Translations under genes and position numbers: made by a program
Source of the DNA: 55-13 sp037190145
GTDB lineage: Bacteria > Armatimonadota > Fimbriimonadia > Fimbriimonadales > Fimbriimonadaceae
Length of the DNA: 64,000 bases
Assembly: GCA_037190145.1 (NCBI GenBank)
Contig: JBBCJU010000008.1
Location: 310,001-374,000 of the forward strand
Direction of reading: 5' to 3'
The notes under the pieces: model-generated
The model's database searches: none
Told to the model about the DNA's origin: nothing
What the model saw: the letters and a program-made list of their open reading frames with translations, nothing else
Shown: one piece after another, positions 35,082-42,108 of the stretch
How positions within the stretch are numbered: position 1 is the first letter of the stretch
Layout: the number at the start of each line of letters is the position of its first letter

Positions 35082-35321
35082 ATGAAATTAAAATCTTTAC
35101 TTACAGTTGCTGTTTTGGCGGTTGGCCTTCTGGTTGGTTGTTCCGGTGGAGAGACCGCAGAACAAGGATCTGCTACCACTCCTCCTGCTGCGACCGGTGG
35201 CACTGTAGCCGCTGATGTTGCCAAGTGTGCCCAGTGCAACAAGGACTTTCCGAAGGCTGAGTTGGTATCCCACGATGGGCATATGCTCTGTAAATCCTGC
35301 ATAGCCAGCCACAATCACTAG
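35082..35321 (+). CDS. Small lipoprotein with a zinc-finger-like cysteine cluster
   Basis: 79 residues. A lipobox LLVGC puts the lipidated Cys at residue 20. After a Thr/Ala/Gly-rich spacer, the C-terminus has CAQC (49, 52), two histidines (64, 67) and CKSC (70, 73), a treble-clef or LIM-like metal-binding arrangement. It is predicted to sit on a membrane surface outside the cytoplasm, where zinc-finger-like domains are uncommon. It might bind zinc or iron. TAATGT lies 12 nt before the ATG. Function unknown. Confidence 0.75.
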   Translation: MKLKSLLTVAVLAVGLLVGCSGGETAEQGSATTPPAATGGTVAADVAKCAQCNKDFPKAELVSHDGHMLCKSCIASHNH

Positions 35322-35347
35322 GGCTACTTGAACAGCTTTGCTCTACC

Positions 35348-35372
35348 TGTCGTTCCATTGAGTGAAACGACA
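35348..35372 (+). repeat. Hairpin upstream of the beta-barrel gene
   Basis: TGTCGTT (35348-35354) pairs with AACGACA (35366-35372). It lies between the small lipoprotein and the next gene and could end the first transcript or sit in the second leader. Confidence 0.4.
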
Positions 35373-35391
35373 TTAGGAAGGAGCAAAACGT

Positions 35392-36075
35392 ATGGATTTC
35401 GTATCACTATCGGTCTTCGCTGCGATGCTGGCAAACAACGTTGCAGCGGAGGTCGCAACACCTCAGGTTGAAGAAGGGACTCGCCAGCCCCTCACACGCA
35501 CTAATTCTTTTTATGGCCCTACAGGTCTGATATCGATTCCGACGGCCTACACTGTGCGACGGAACGAGGCCCGAGTGGGCGCGACTTTTGGTAAGAATGA
35601 GCGTGGCCCATCCGCCAACTATGGAATCTTAGACTTCATCGAAGTTGGTGGGGCGTTTATCGACCGGGATGGAAGATCTGATAAAGCGATCGCTAACGCC
35701 AAGGTAACAATTATTCCGGCTAACTTCCGTTACTTCGAAGTTGGAATTGGTGTGATTGATGCTGTAGACGCGATTGATCAAACGTTTTACTTTGTCGCTT
35801 CTGCAGATTTGGTCAAGCCCTCCGTTGAAGCACCAGATGGCTCAATGCCGGTAGGATTTAAGGTTCATGCCGGTGCTGGAACCGGGATGTTTAGAGAGAG
35901 GCTTTTTGCGGGTGGAGAGCTATTGTTTGGCAACCGCTTCAGCGTGATCGGCGAGTGGGATACTCGAAACTTTAACGCTGGTCTAAAGTACGCACCCACC
36001 GACTCATTGTCGCTCCAGGCTGGTGTTAGAAACAAAGGACTCTTCTTTGGAATGACCTCCACTGTAAGGTTCTAG
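35392..36075 (+). CDS. Predicted outer-membrane beta-barrel protein (YjbH-like N-terminal motif)
   Basis: 227 residues. The signal peptide is weak but ends near VAA (19). FYGPTGLISIPTAYTVRRNEARVG resembles the opening motif of YjbH/DUF940-type outer-membrane proteins, which act in exopolysaccharide export. Alternating hydrophobic strands continue to a terminal Phe (STVRF), the usual signal for barrel assembly. It is much shorter than YjbH, so it may be an eight- or ten-strand barrel of unknown function. AAGGAG lies 11 nt before the ATG. Confidence 0.7.
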   Translation: MDFVSLSVFAAMLANNVAAEVATPQVEEGTRQPLTRTNSFYGPTGLISIPTAYTVRRNEARVGATFGKNERGPSANYGILDFIEVGGAFIDRDGRSDKAIANAKVTIIPANFRYFEVGIGVIDAVDAIDQTFYFVASADLVKPSVEAPDGSMPVGFKVHAGAGTGMFRERLFAGGELLFGNRFSVIGEWDTRNFNAGLKYAPTDSLSLQAGVRNKGLFFGMTSTVRF

Positions 36076-36081
36076 TCAGTG

Positions 36082-36117
36082 ATCTGTAGGGCGGTCTATA
36101 AGGATAACCCTACAGAT
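36082..36117. terminator. Bidirectional terminator between the barrel gene and corA
   Basis: ATCTGTAGGG (36082-36091) pairs perfectly with CCCTACAGAT (36108-36117) over a 16-nt loop. On the plus strand ACTTTTT follows. The right arm contains the corA stop codon. Confidence 0.75.
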
Positions 36118-37084
36118 ACTTTTTCCATCGGAAGATGCCCAAAATGGCTAGACCAGAAACAATCATGAGCAGGAGCGCGAACGGATAGCCCCAGAACCAA
36201 TTGAGTTCTGGCATATTCCTAAAGTTCATTCCGTAGATTCCTGCGATTAGCGCAGAACTCATTAAGACAGTCGAAATGACCGTCATTTTTTTCATTACTG
36301 TATTGAGGTTGTTTGAAACGGTCGAAAGATGTACATCCAGAGCAGATGTCAGAGTCTCGCGACTGATATCTGCCAGTTCCGCTAATCGAAGAGTGTGATC
36401 GTAAATATCTTGGAAATAGACGCGAGCTTCGGGTGGCACCAAAATGACATCCCTACGTAGAAGACCATTCATCATGTCTCGCATAGGTGTGACATGCCTA
36501 CGCAGTTCGATGAGGCGACGTTTTAAGACAAGCAAGACTCGCAGATTGGCATTATCTCCCTGATAGATGTTGTCAATAAGATCATCCACCTCATCTTCCA
36601 TCTTGTCTGCAACTGTGTAGTACTCATCCACGATGGAATCTATGATGCTGTGAACCAGGTCTACTGGCCGATCACCAATGCGGTCTGGAGCTTTACGCCA
36701 CCGATCAAACCAAGTATTGATGAGTGGCATCTCCTTCGATGTCACCGTGACCAACGAACCTCTTGAAACAAAAAAGCCGATCTCTGTGTAAGTTTCAGCA
36801 CCGTCTAGGCTTTCAACTTTGGCTGCTGAAAGAAAGAGATGGTCATCATACTCATGCAGCGTTGGACGCTCCGCATCACTAAGTGCATCTTCCACGGCAA
36901 GCGCATGAAATCCGAGGGAATGAGTGAGGAACTCCTCTACTGGAGCCAAGTTGTGATAAACCAGGTGGAGCCAAACGACCTTGTTAGGATTTTCGAACTC
37001 AGCAACGGCGCGAGCTACGTCTGTATGCTCGGTACAGATTCCATTTTCTAAGGTACTCACGCGAAGCGTAAACGGTGAATCCAC
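36110..37084 (-). CDS. corA: CorA-family magnesium/cobalt transporter
   Basis: 324 residues from the GTG at 37084. A large cytoplasmic alpha/beta domain (about 1-255) precedes two C-terminal helices; the first ends with the diagnostic YGMNF, followed by the periplasmic loop PELNW, and the protein ends in the basic RWKKYL. CorA pentamers conduct Mg2+. A GTG 8 codons upstream (37108) also opens the frame, but CATAAT lies 7 nt before GTG 37084, inside the would-be coding part of the longer version, and the N-terminus matches the family better from there. Confidence 0.93.
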   Translation of the reverse strand: MDSPFTLRVSTLENGICTEHTDVARAVAEFENPNKVVWLHLVYHNLAPVEEFLTHSLGFHALAVEDALSDAERPTLHEYDDHLFLSAAKVESLDGAETYTEIGFFVSRGSLVTVTSKEMPLINTWFDRWRKAPDRIGDRPVDLVHSIIDSIVDEYYTVADKMEDEVDDLIDNIYQGDNANLRVLLVLKRRLIELRRHVTPMRDMMNGLLRRDVILVPPEARVYFQDIYDHTLRLAELADISRETLTSALDVHLSTVSNNLNTVMKKMTVISTVLMSSALIAGIYGMNFRNMPELNWFWGYPFALLLMIVSGLAILGIFRWKKYL

Positions 37085-37088
37085 GAAA

Positions 37089-37326
37089 CATATTATGGAG
37101 ACTGACACAAAGGCTTGAATTAATATTCGTAGTCCTAACTAGTTTCATATTTGATTCGATTGCCTAATATGTTTGTGCGGTTTGAAAGATCATGGAGGCA
37201 CTGCCGCATAGTTTTAGACCTTTTTGATCATTTTTAGACAAACAAAGTTGTCACCTATCCCGTCTTACGTGCTACTTGCCGAAGATAGGCAGTAGCTTCC
37301 AACTTAGTTGGAGCTTGTAGGTATTT
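37089..37326. promoter_or_regulatory. Divergent intergenic region between corA and glgA
   Basis: About 240 bp without a gene. It holds the corA -10-like CATAAT (minus strand, next to 37092-37097) and an A/T-rich centre. A hairpin, AGCTTCCAAC with GTTGGAGCT (37294-37303 with 37307-37315), ends 11 nt before the glgA GTG and covers the only Shine-Dalgarno-like GGAG (37310-37313). It may influence glgA translation. Confidence 0.45.
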
Positions 37327-38790
37327 GTGGAGTTATTTAGAATTCTCTTTGTTTCAGCAGAGGTTTCACCCTTTGCAAAGGTTGGAGGACTAGCAGACGT
37401 TGCTGGCTCTCTGCCCAAGGCTCTTCGGGATCAAGGACACGATGTTACGGTGATCATGCCCGCGTATCAGATGGTTCTTGACGATCCTCGCTGGGAAATC
37501 TCAACCGTTGCAGAAGCGATAACGGTTAACATCACTTCGCAATGGAAGGTAGATGCCTTCGTCAAAGAAACTTGGATGGATGGTGTTCGAGTCCTCCTTA
37601 TTGGTGGCACCGAATTCTTTACCCAAGCAAAGTCTAGCGAACAGATATACATGCCGGGAATAGAGCAATACTTGTTCTTCTCGGAAGCAGTTCTTCAGAT
37701 ATCCAAAGCCTTACAACTTCGCCCAAGCATTGTGCATTGTAACGATTGGCAGACTGGGTTCATTCCGGTTTTGATGAGGGAGAAGTATGCGGCCGCATGG
37801 AGCCATGTGTCTAGCATCTTCACGATACATAATCTCGCTTACCAAGGTGAGTTCGATCTAGATGTATTGGATCAACTGGAATTGTCGAGACGACTCTTTA
37901 ACTCTCAGCAGCTTGAAACTTGGGGAAGAGTTAATTTTCTGAAGGCGGGTTGTGTCTATGCAGATCAAGTGAATACGGTTAGTCCGCGATATGCAGGCGA
38001 GATTCAAACTCCGGCATTTGGTTGCAAGCTTGAAGGTCTGATGGTCCACCTGAGTGATCAATCGAGACTAAGCGGCATTCTGAATGGCCTGGACCTAGAG
38101 TTCTTTAATCCAGAGGTAGATCCGGCTATTCCAACCCCATTTTCAGCCGGTGATTTGTCCGGGAAGATAACGTGCAAAGCACGACTTCAAAGCGAGCTTG
38201 AGTTGCCTGTTCGTCCCAATATTCCGTTAATGGGAATTGTTAGTCGCTTGAGCAATCAAAAAGGACTGAACCTCGTATTAGAGATCATTCCTAAGCTTTC
38301 TCAGTTGCCTGGACAGCTAATAGTACAAGGCCTTGGTGATCCTGCGATTGCAGATAAACTTAGAGAGCTTTCTGGTCAATATCCTGAAACGCTTCGGTTT
38401 GTAGAAGAGTTCAACGCAGATCTCGCACAACGCGTTTATGCTGGTTGCGATATGTTTCTGATGCCCAGTGCCTTTGAGCCGTGTGGTCTAGGGCAGATGA
38501 TTGCTATGCGATATGGGACTGTCCCCATTGTTCGCCAAACCGGTGGTCTTGCAGATACCGTTTTTGAGGGAGACAATGGTTTCGTTTTTGCGGACTCATC
38601 TTCAGATGAGCTGTGGGACGCAGTTGAGAGAGCAAACAATGCGTTTGCGGATCGGACCAAATGGGGGCTCTACATTGCGGCCGGTATGACGTCGGATTTC
38701 TCTTGGAAGGTTAGTGCGGAAGCTTATGCTGCTCTGTACTCCAAAGCTGCGGGGAGTCGAAATACGGTTTTTGAAGCCGCAGCAAGCTAA
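37327..38790 (+). CDS. glgA: Glycogen synthase (ADP-glucose type, GT5)
   Basis: 487 residues, the normal bacterial length. The N-terminal FVSAEVSPFAKVGGLADVAG contains the KxGGL ADP-glucose-binding motif. The C-terminal GT-B domain shows GIVSRLSNQKGLNLV, MFLMPSAFEPCGLGQM with the catalytic-region Glu, and YGTVPIVRQTGGLADTV. It extends alpha-1,4-glucan from ADP-glucose. No glgB or glgC is nearby. GTG start. Its TAA overlaps the TAG of queG by 4 nt (CTAA). Confidence 0.96.
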   Translation: MELFRILFVSAEVSPFAKVGGLADVAGSLPKALRDQGHDVTVIMPAYQMVLDDPRWEISTVAEAITVNITSQWKVDAFVKETWMDGVRVLLIGGTEFFTQAKSSEQIYMPGIEQYLFFSEAVLQISKALQLRPSIVHCNDWQTGFIPVLMREKYAAAWSHVSSIFTIHNLAYQGEFDLDVLDQLELSRRLFNSQQLETWGRVNFLKAGCVYADQVNTVSPRYAGEIQTPAFGCKLEGLMVHLSDQSRLSGILNGLDLEFFNPEVDPAIPTPFSAGDLSGKITCKARLQSELELPVRPNIPLMGIVSRLSNQKGLNLVLEIIPKLSQLPGQLIVQGLGDPAIADKLRELSGQYPETLRFVEEFNADLAQRVYAGCDMFLMPSAFEPCGLGQMIAMRYGTVPIVRQTGGLADTVFEGDNGFVFADSSSDELWDAVERANNAFADRTKWGLYIAAGMTSDFSWKVSAEAYAALYSKAAGSRNTVFEAAAS

Positions 38791-39740
38791 GATTTGTTTG
38801 AAAGATTGATGCGAGCGTTTCGCTGAAGTCCAGTGAGCCCTGTTCTTCTGACAGGACTTCCTTGAGTCAGCAAGTCCCACTCATTTGGCTGGATGACTGC
38901 AAGTTGCTTCAATGCGGGCCAAGATCTACGATTTAAAAAATCTGGCTCTTTGGTTATCTGTGCTCGGAGTGGTTGGGTTTCCCGAGGTTGATTAAATGGG
39001 CAAACCTCTTGACAAACATCGCATCCGAACGTATGGTCGCCCACTTGTTCGGCAAGTTCGGTTGGTATTTCACCTTCGTGTTCAATGGTCAAATAGCTTA
39101 TACATGTTCTGGCATCAACTTGCCATCGATTATTGATTTGGACAATTGCGCCGGTTGGGCAAGCATCAATACACGCCCTACAGCTTCCACATCCACCAAC
39201 TGCCGGTGAGTCTAGTTCAAAAGGTACCGATGTTAGTAACACGCCCAAGAAGAACCAGCTTCCCCTTTGAGAGTTGATCAACATCGTGTTTTTGCCAAAC
39301 CATCCTAGACCAGCGAGTTGCGCAAAGTCTCTTTCCATAATCGGCGCAGAGTCTACGCAGGCGCGGTGTTCGCTTAAGGGGTACTGTTCTTGCAGTTGCT
39401 TTTCAACTTTCTTTAGCTTTCCACGAATCACCTTGTGATAATCGCGACCTAAAGCATAACGGGCGACTAAAGGCTCGCCTGGTTGGGCTGGATTAGGTTG
39501 GTTATAGTTGAGCGCGACAACAATGAGAGATTGTGCTGACGGTAAAAGGGTTTTAGGATCGCTCTTGAGATGAATATGATCCTCCAGAAACTTCATGGAG
39601 GCATGAAAGCCTCCGCTAATCCATTCTTGGTATTCGCTGAAGTGTGGAGGAGGCTGTGGCAAGCAGATGCCAACCAAATCAAACCCTATGCCAAAGATAA
39701 AGTCTTTTAGCTCTTTAGAGGACTCTCTTTGATCGGCCAT
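38787..39740 (-). CDS. queG: Epoxyqueuosine reductase QueG
   Basis: 317 residues. It has the cobalamin-binding front half (GFDLVGI; VVALNYNQP; YALGRDYHKVIRGKLKK; CVDSAPIMERDFAQLAGLGWFGKNT) and two 4Fe-4S clusters from CGSCRACIDACP and CDVCQEVCPFN. QueG performs the last step of queuosine synthesis, reducing epoxyqueuosine on tRNA. The C-terminal HEAT-like extension of E. coli QueG is largely missing, as in many shorter homologues. It is the last gene of an operon with yajQ (13-nt gap) and converges on glgA. Confidence 0.94.
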   Translation of the reverse strand: MADQRESSKELKDFIFGIGFDLVGICLPQPPPHFSEYQEWISGGFHASMKFLEDHIHLKSDPKTLLPSAQSLIVVALNYNQPNPAQPGEPLVARYALGRDYHKVIRGKLKKVEKQLQEQYPLSEHRACVDSAPIMERDFAQLAGLGWFGKNTMLINSQRGSWFFLGVLLTSVPFELDSPAVGGCGSCRACIDACPTGAIVQINNRWQVDARTCISYLTIEHEGEIPTELAEQVGDHTFGCDVCQEVCPFNQPRETQPLRAQITKEPDFLNRRSWPALKQLAVIQPNEWDLLTQGSPVRRTGLTGLQRNARINLSNKS

Positions 39741-39753
39741 TGGCCACCCGTGG

Positions 39754-40248
39754 CTAGCGAAAATTAACGAAATCTACGGGGTAATCGAGGGCTAGCCCTT
39801 TCACAAAAGTGATTGTCTTCTGGAGGTCATCTTTGCTTTTGCTTGTAACACGAATCTCATCCCCTTGAATTTGAGCGTTAACTTTTAGGCCTTTGTCTTT
39901 AATCTGCTTGATCAAAGGCTTCGCCTTGTCCTGAGCAATTCCGGAGGTAAAGGTCAACTTGCAATGAACTGAAACTCCAGCGCCGGGTTCCACCTTGCCC
40001 CATTCAATCTGTCGAGCATCAATGCCGCGCTTGATTAGCTTGGAGAACACGATGTCTTTCACTTGGTCGAGACGGAATTCATCATCACCAATCACCTTGA
40101 CATCGTCTTTCTCAGCGGTTATCTCGGCTTTGGTGCCCTTCAAATCGTATCGGTTACTCAGTTCCTTTTGGGCTTGGTCAATTGCGTTCTTGACCTCCAT
40201 CTGATCAACACGTGAAACGATATCAAATGAAAATTCTGACGCTGCCAC
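39754..40248 (-). CDS. yajQ: YajQ family (DUF520) nucleotide-binding protein
   Basis: 164 residues, standard length. SEFSFDIVSRVDQMEVKNAI, the KELSNRYDLKGTKAEI segment and the C-terminal IQGDEIRVTSKSKDDLQ are family signatures. YajQ proteins form two ferredoxin-like halves and have been shown to bind cyclic di-GMP or tRNA/GTP in other bacteria. The start is GTG, sharing its G with the TAG stop of the upstream gene, so the two are translationally coupled. Operon order: KOW-like protein, yajQ, queG. Confidence 0.95.
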   Translation of the reverse strand: MAASEFSFDIVSRVDQMEVKNAIDQAQKELSNRYDLKGTKAEITAEKDDVKVIGDDEFRLDQVKDIVFSKLIKRGIDARQIEWGKVEPGAGVSVHCKLTFTSGIAQDKAKPLIKQIKDKGLKVNAQIQGDEIRVTSKSKDDLQKTITFVKGLALDYPVDFVNFR

Positions 40249-40580
40249 TATGCTTTCTCCAAGTCGGCTGATTGGACTAACTGTACATAGTGAGCATCGA
40301 ACTCTAATTCTTCTTTTGAAAGCTGTTTGCGCTGCTCCTCAGAGATATTGTTAGAAAACTTTTCACGCATGCGCAACGTGGCCTCTCGTTGCACTTCTGC
40401 CGTCACCTTCGTCATGAACTCTGGATCGATCTTGATTGCGATCTCATTGTCGTTGTATATGTTTTGGACCGTTCCAACGAGGCCCGCCATATGGTTGAAA
40501 TAGCGGTTTGTCTTCTTGTCTTCGTCGGTGGCATCTCGCGATATCACTCGCACACGATCCCCTTCTTTCCAGGTGGGCAT
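40248..40580 (-). CDS. Hypothetical KOW/SH3-like protein upstream of yajQ
   Basis: 110 residues. The first ~55 residues (KEGDRVRVISRDA, then HMAGLVGTVQNIYNDNEIAIKID) resemble an SH3-like beta barrel with a KOW-type GxxGxV turn, as in nitrile hydratase beta, L14e or NusG relatives. The second half is a charged helix pair. It opens a three-gene operon with yajQ and queG, both linked to RNA or nucleotide binding, so an RNA-related role is plausible (inference). TAAAAT lies 7 nt before the ATG. Confidence 0.75.
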   Translation of the reverse strand: MPTWKEGDRVRVISRDATDEDKKTNRYFNHMAGLVGTVQNIYNDNEIAIKIDPEFMTKVTAEVQREATLRMREKFSNNISEEQRKQLSKEELEFDAHYVQLVQSADLEKA

Positions 40581-40587
40581 GTAACTG

Positions 40588-40593
40588 ATTTTA
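40588..40593 (-). promoter_or_regulatory. -10-like hexamer TAAAAT for a leaderless mRNA
   Basis: On the minus strand TAAAAT ends 7 nt before the ATG of the KOW-like gene that heads the yajQ-queG operon. Confidence 0.5.
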
Positions 40594-40628
40594 CCCCGGG
40601 GTTGAGTTACCCCAGGGTAGATAGGGTC

Positions 40629-40799
40629 TTAGTTTTGACCGCGAGTAGAGGTTCCTTGACCTGATAAAGGGGCGTCAAGCCCCTGAACATTCCCGCTGTT
40701 CGATGGAGGGGCTTCAATGGTTGGTTCGACGGGTTTCTCACCACATCCTATGGACCACAAGGTTACAACTAACAATCCAAAAATACTGAATATCTTCAT
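40629..40799 (-). CDS. Small lipoprotein coupled to a prepilin gene
   Basis: A 56-residue frame. MKIFSIFGLLVVTLWSIGC is a signal peptide with the lipobox SIGC (Cys19), followed by a short Pro/Ser/Gly/Asn-rich tail. Its ATG overlaps the TAA stop of the prepilin gene (TAATG), so it is translated by reinitiation, which is good evidence that it is real despite its size. A tiny lipoprotein anchored beside a pseudopilin may help place or process the pilin (inference). Confidence 0.7.
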   Translation of the reverse strand: MKIFSIFGLLVVTLWSIGCGEKPVEPTIEAPPSNSGNVQGLDAPLSGQGTSTRGQN

Positions 40800-41719
40800 T
40801 AGTTGTTGAACTCGTTATCTGGTCTGAAACCGCATGTATAGTAGACCGTAGCTCCGCCAAAGGCACAAAGACTTTGCAGAGTTGTGGCTACGACATCTCC
40901 CTTTTCCCCAAGGTTGATGAACGGAATAACAGAGTTGAAAGCAGCTTGTTGCGAGCCGGGGCCGCGCCCAATATTGACGAATCTTGCCGAGCTGTCAGTA
41001 GATACGTATAGAGCCCCTTGTTTGAATCCCCATACGCTACGACCTGCTCCTGGTGTGGTCATTACACTTCCATACTGAGCACCCCAATATCCCGCAGTTC
41101 CTCCAGGGTAACCGCCAGGATTAAATCGGCAACTTCCTCCACCTGTTGGACAGCTTAGGACCGGTAAGGGGCGACTCGCACCTTTCTCCGCATACTTTCC
41201 GCGTGCTTGCCATAGAAGAGGAGTTTTGGAAGGAGAAGCAACGCCGGTCATGCTGTAATGATGTAAAAGCCCGTTGAAATGGAAACCTACATCGGTTCCA
41301 ACTCTTCCGGCAGCAATCGGTTGATATCCAATATCAGTAGGATTCTTCCCGGAGATTTCATATATCGGTTGACTCTTGACATAGGGTTGAATCGCATTGA
41401 AGAAGCCAATTGCTTCTTCATTTGGATCAATTCCAAATGTGTTGGTCCAACCGGCCGGTACTGTGTATTCGTATTGAATCCACCAATTGGGCTGAGTTGC
41501 ACCGGCGCGAGAACTCCAAGCGGAGGGGAGATTGTCGTCGTAGTCGGCGACATAGATATTTGTTGAAGTGCCTATTTGCTTAATATTGCTTAGGGCAGCT
41601 GTTTGCTTAGCAGCCTCTTTTGCTTGGGCAAAGACAGGAAAAAGGATCGCAGCCAAAATGGCGATGATCGCTATGACGACTAAAAGTTCAATAAGAGTAA
41701 ATGCTCTGCGCGAAATCAT
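40799..41719 (-). CDS. Prepilin-type N-terminal cleavage/methylation protein (DUF1559-like pseudopilin)
   Basis: 306 residues from ATG 41719, chosen because GGAGG lies 7 nt upstream and the class III signal begins there: SRRAFTLIELLVVIAIIAI, with cleavage before Phe and Glu5 of the mature protein. The stretch ILFPVFAQAKEAAKQTAALSNIKQIG is the long N-terminal helix. The globular part is Gly/Tyr-rich with YVADYDDNLPSAW, as in the large H-X9-DG/DUF1559 families of Planctomycetes, Lentisphaerae and Armatimonadota. It probably forms pseudopili or surface protein arrays. The gene is coupled to a small lipoprotein gene. Confidence 0.88.
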   Translation of the reverse strand: MISRRAFTLIELLVVIAIIAILAAILFPVFAQAKEAAKQTAALSNIKQIGTSTNIYVADYDDNLPSAWSSRAGATQPNWWIQYEYTVPAGWTNTFGIDPNEEAIGFFNAIQPYVKSQPIYEISGKNPTDIGYQPIAAGRVGTDVGFHFNGLLHHYSMTGVASPSKTPLLWQARGKYAEKGASRPLPVLSCPTGGGSCRFNPGGYPGGTAGYWGAQYGSVMTTPGAGRSVWGFKQGALYVSTDSSARFVNIGRGPGSQQAAFNSVIPFINLGEKGDVVATTLQSLCAFGGATVYYTCGFRPDNEFNN

Positions 41720-41759
41720 TCTAGAACCTCCAAACAGGACTTGGCTAGGGAAATACAAT

Positions 41760-42108
41760 GAAGTTCGGCTAATGAAAGAAATGAACTAACGGCAGACAAT
41801 GCTAAGCATTAAACAGTAGCTTTGTGTAAAAGTATTGTACGCGTTTTTTAAAGGAATCATTTCCCTAAATTGCAAACAAAGGTTCTTTGTATGCATCCAT
41901 GATTGTTGGCTGAAGTCGATTCTTGTGGTAAACGCCTTTCTTTGACTTCGTACTTCGGACGCAGATGGATGTGTGAAGTTGTTCAGGACGTCCTTTTTTA
42001 CTTGAGAACCCCTGTAGTATTCCTGTGACTTGAATGGGTTGTGCTGAACTTAAATAGAATCACTTCACGTTAATGCCGCTGAAGGACGAAAGGATTATTC
42101 GCCTGTCA
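41760..42108. other. Intergenic region between dxs and the prepilin gene
   Basis: About 350 bp, A/T-rich. It should hold the prepilin promoter on the minus strand. I see a 10-bp palindrome AGGACGTCCT followed by six T residues (41985-41999), no convincing gene and no repeat. Confidence 0.4.

Noticed and set aside
41985..41999. Palindrome AGGACGTCCT followed by T residues, looking like a terminator
   Set aside because: The palindrome has no loop and no gene ends there on the plus strand; likely chance or a weak operator.
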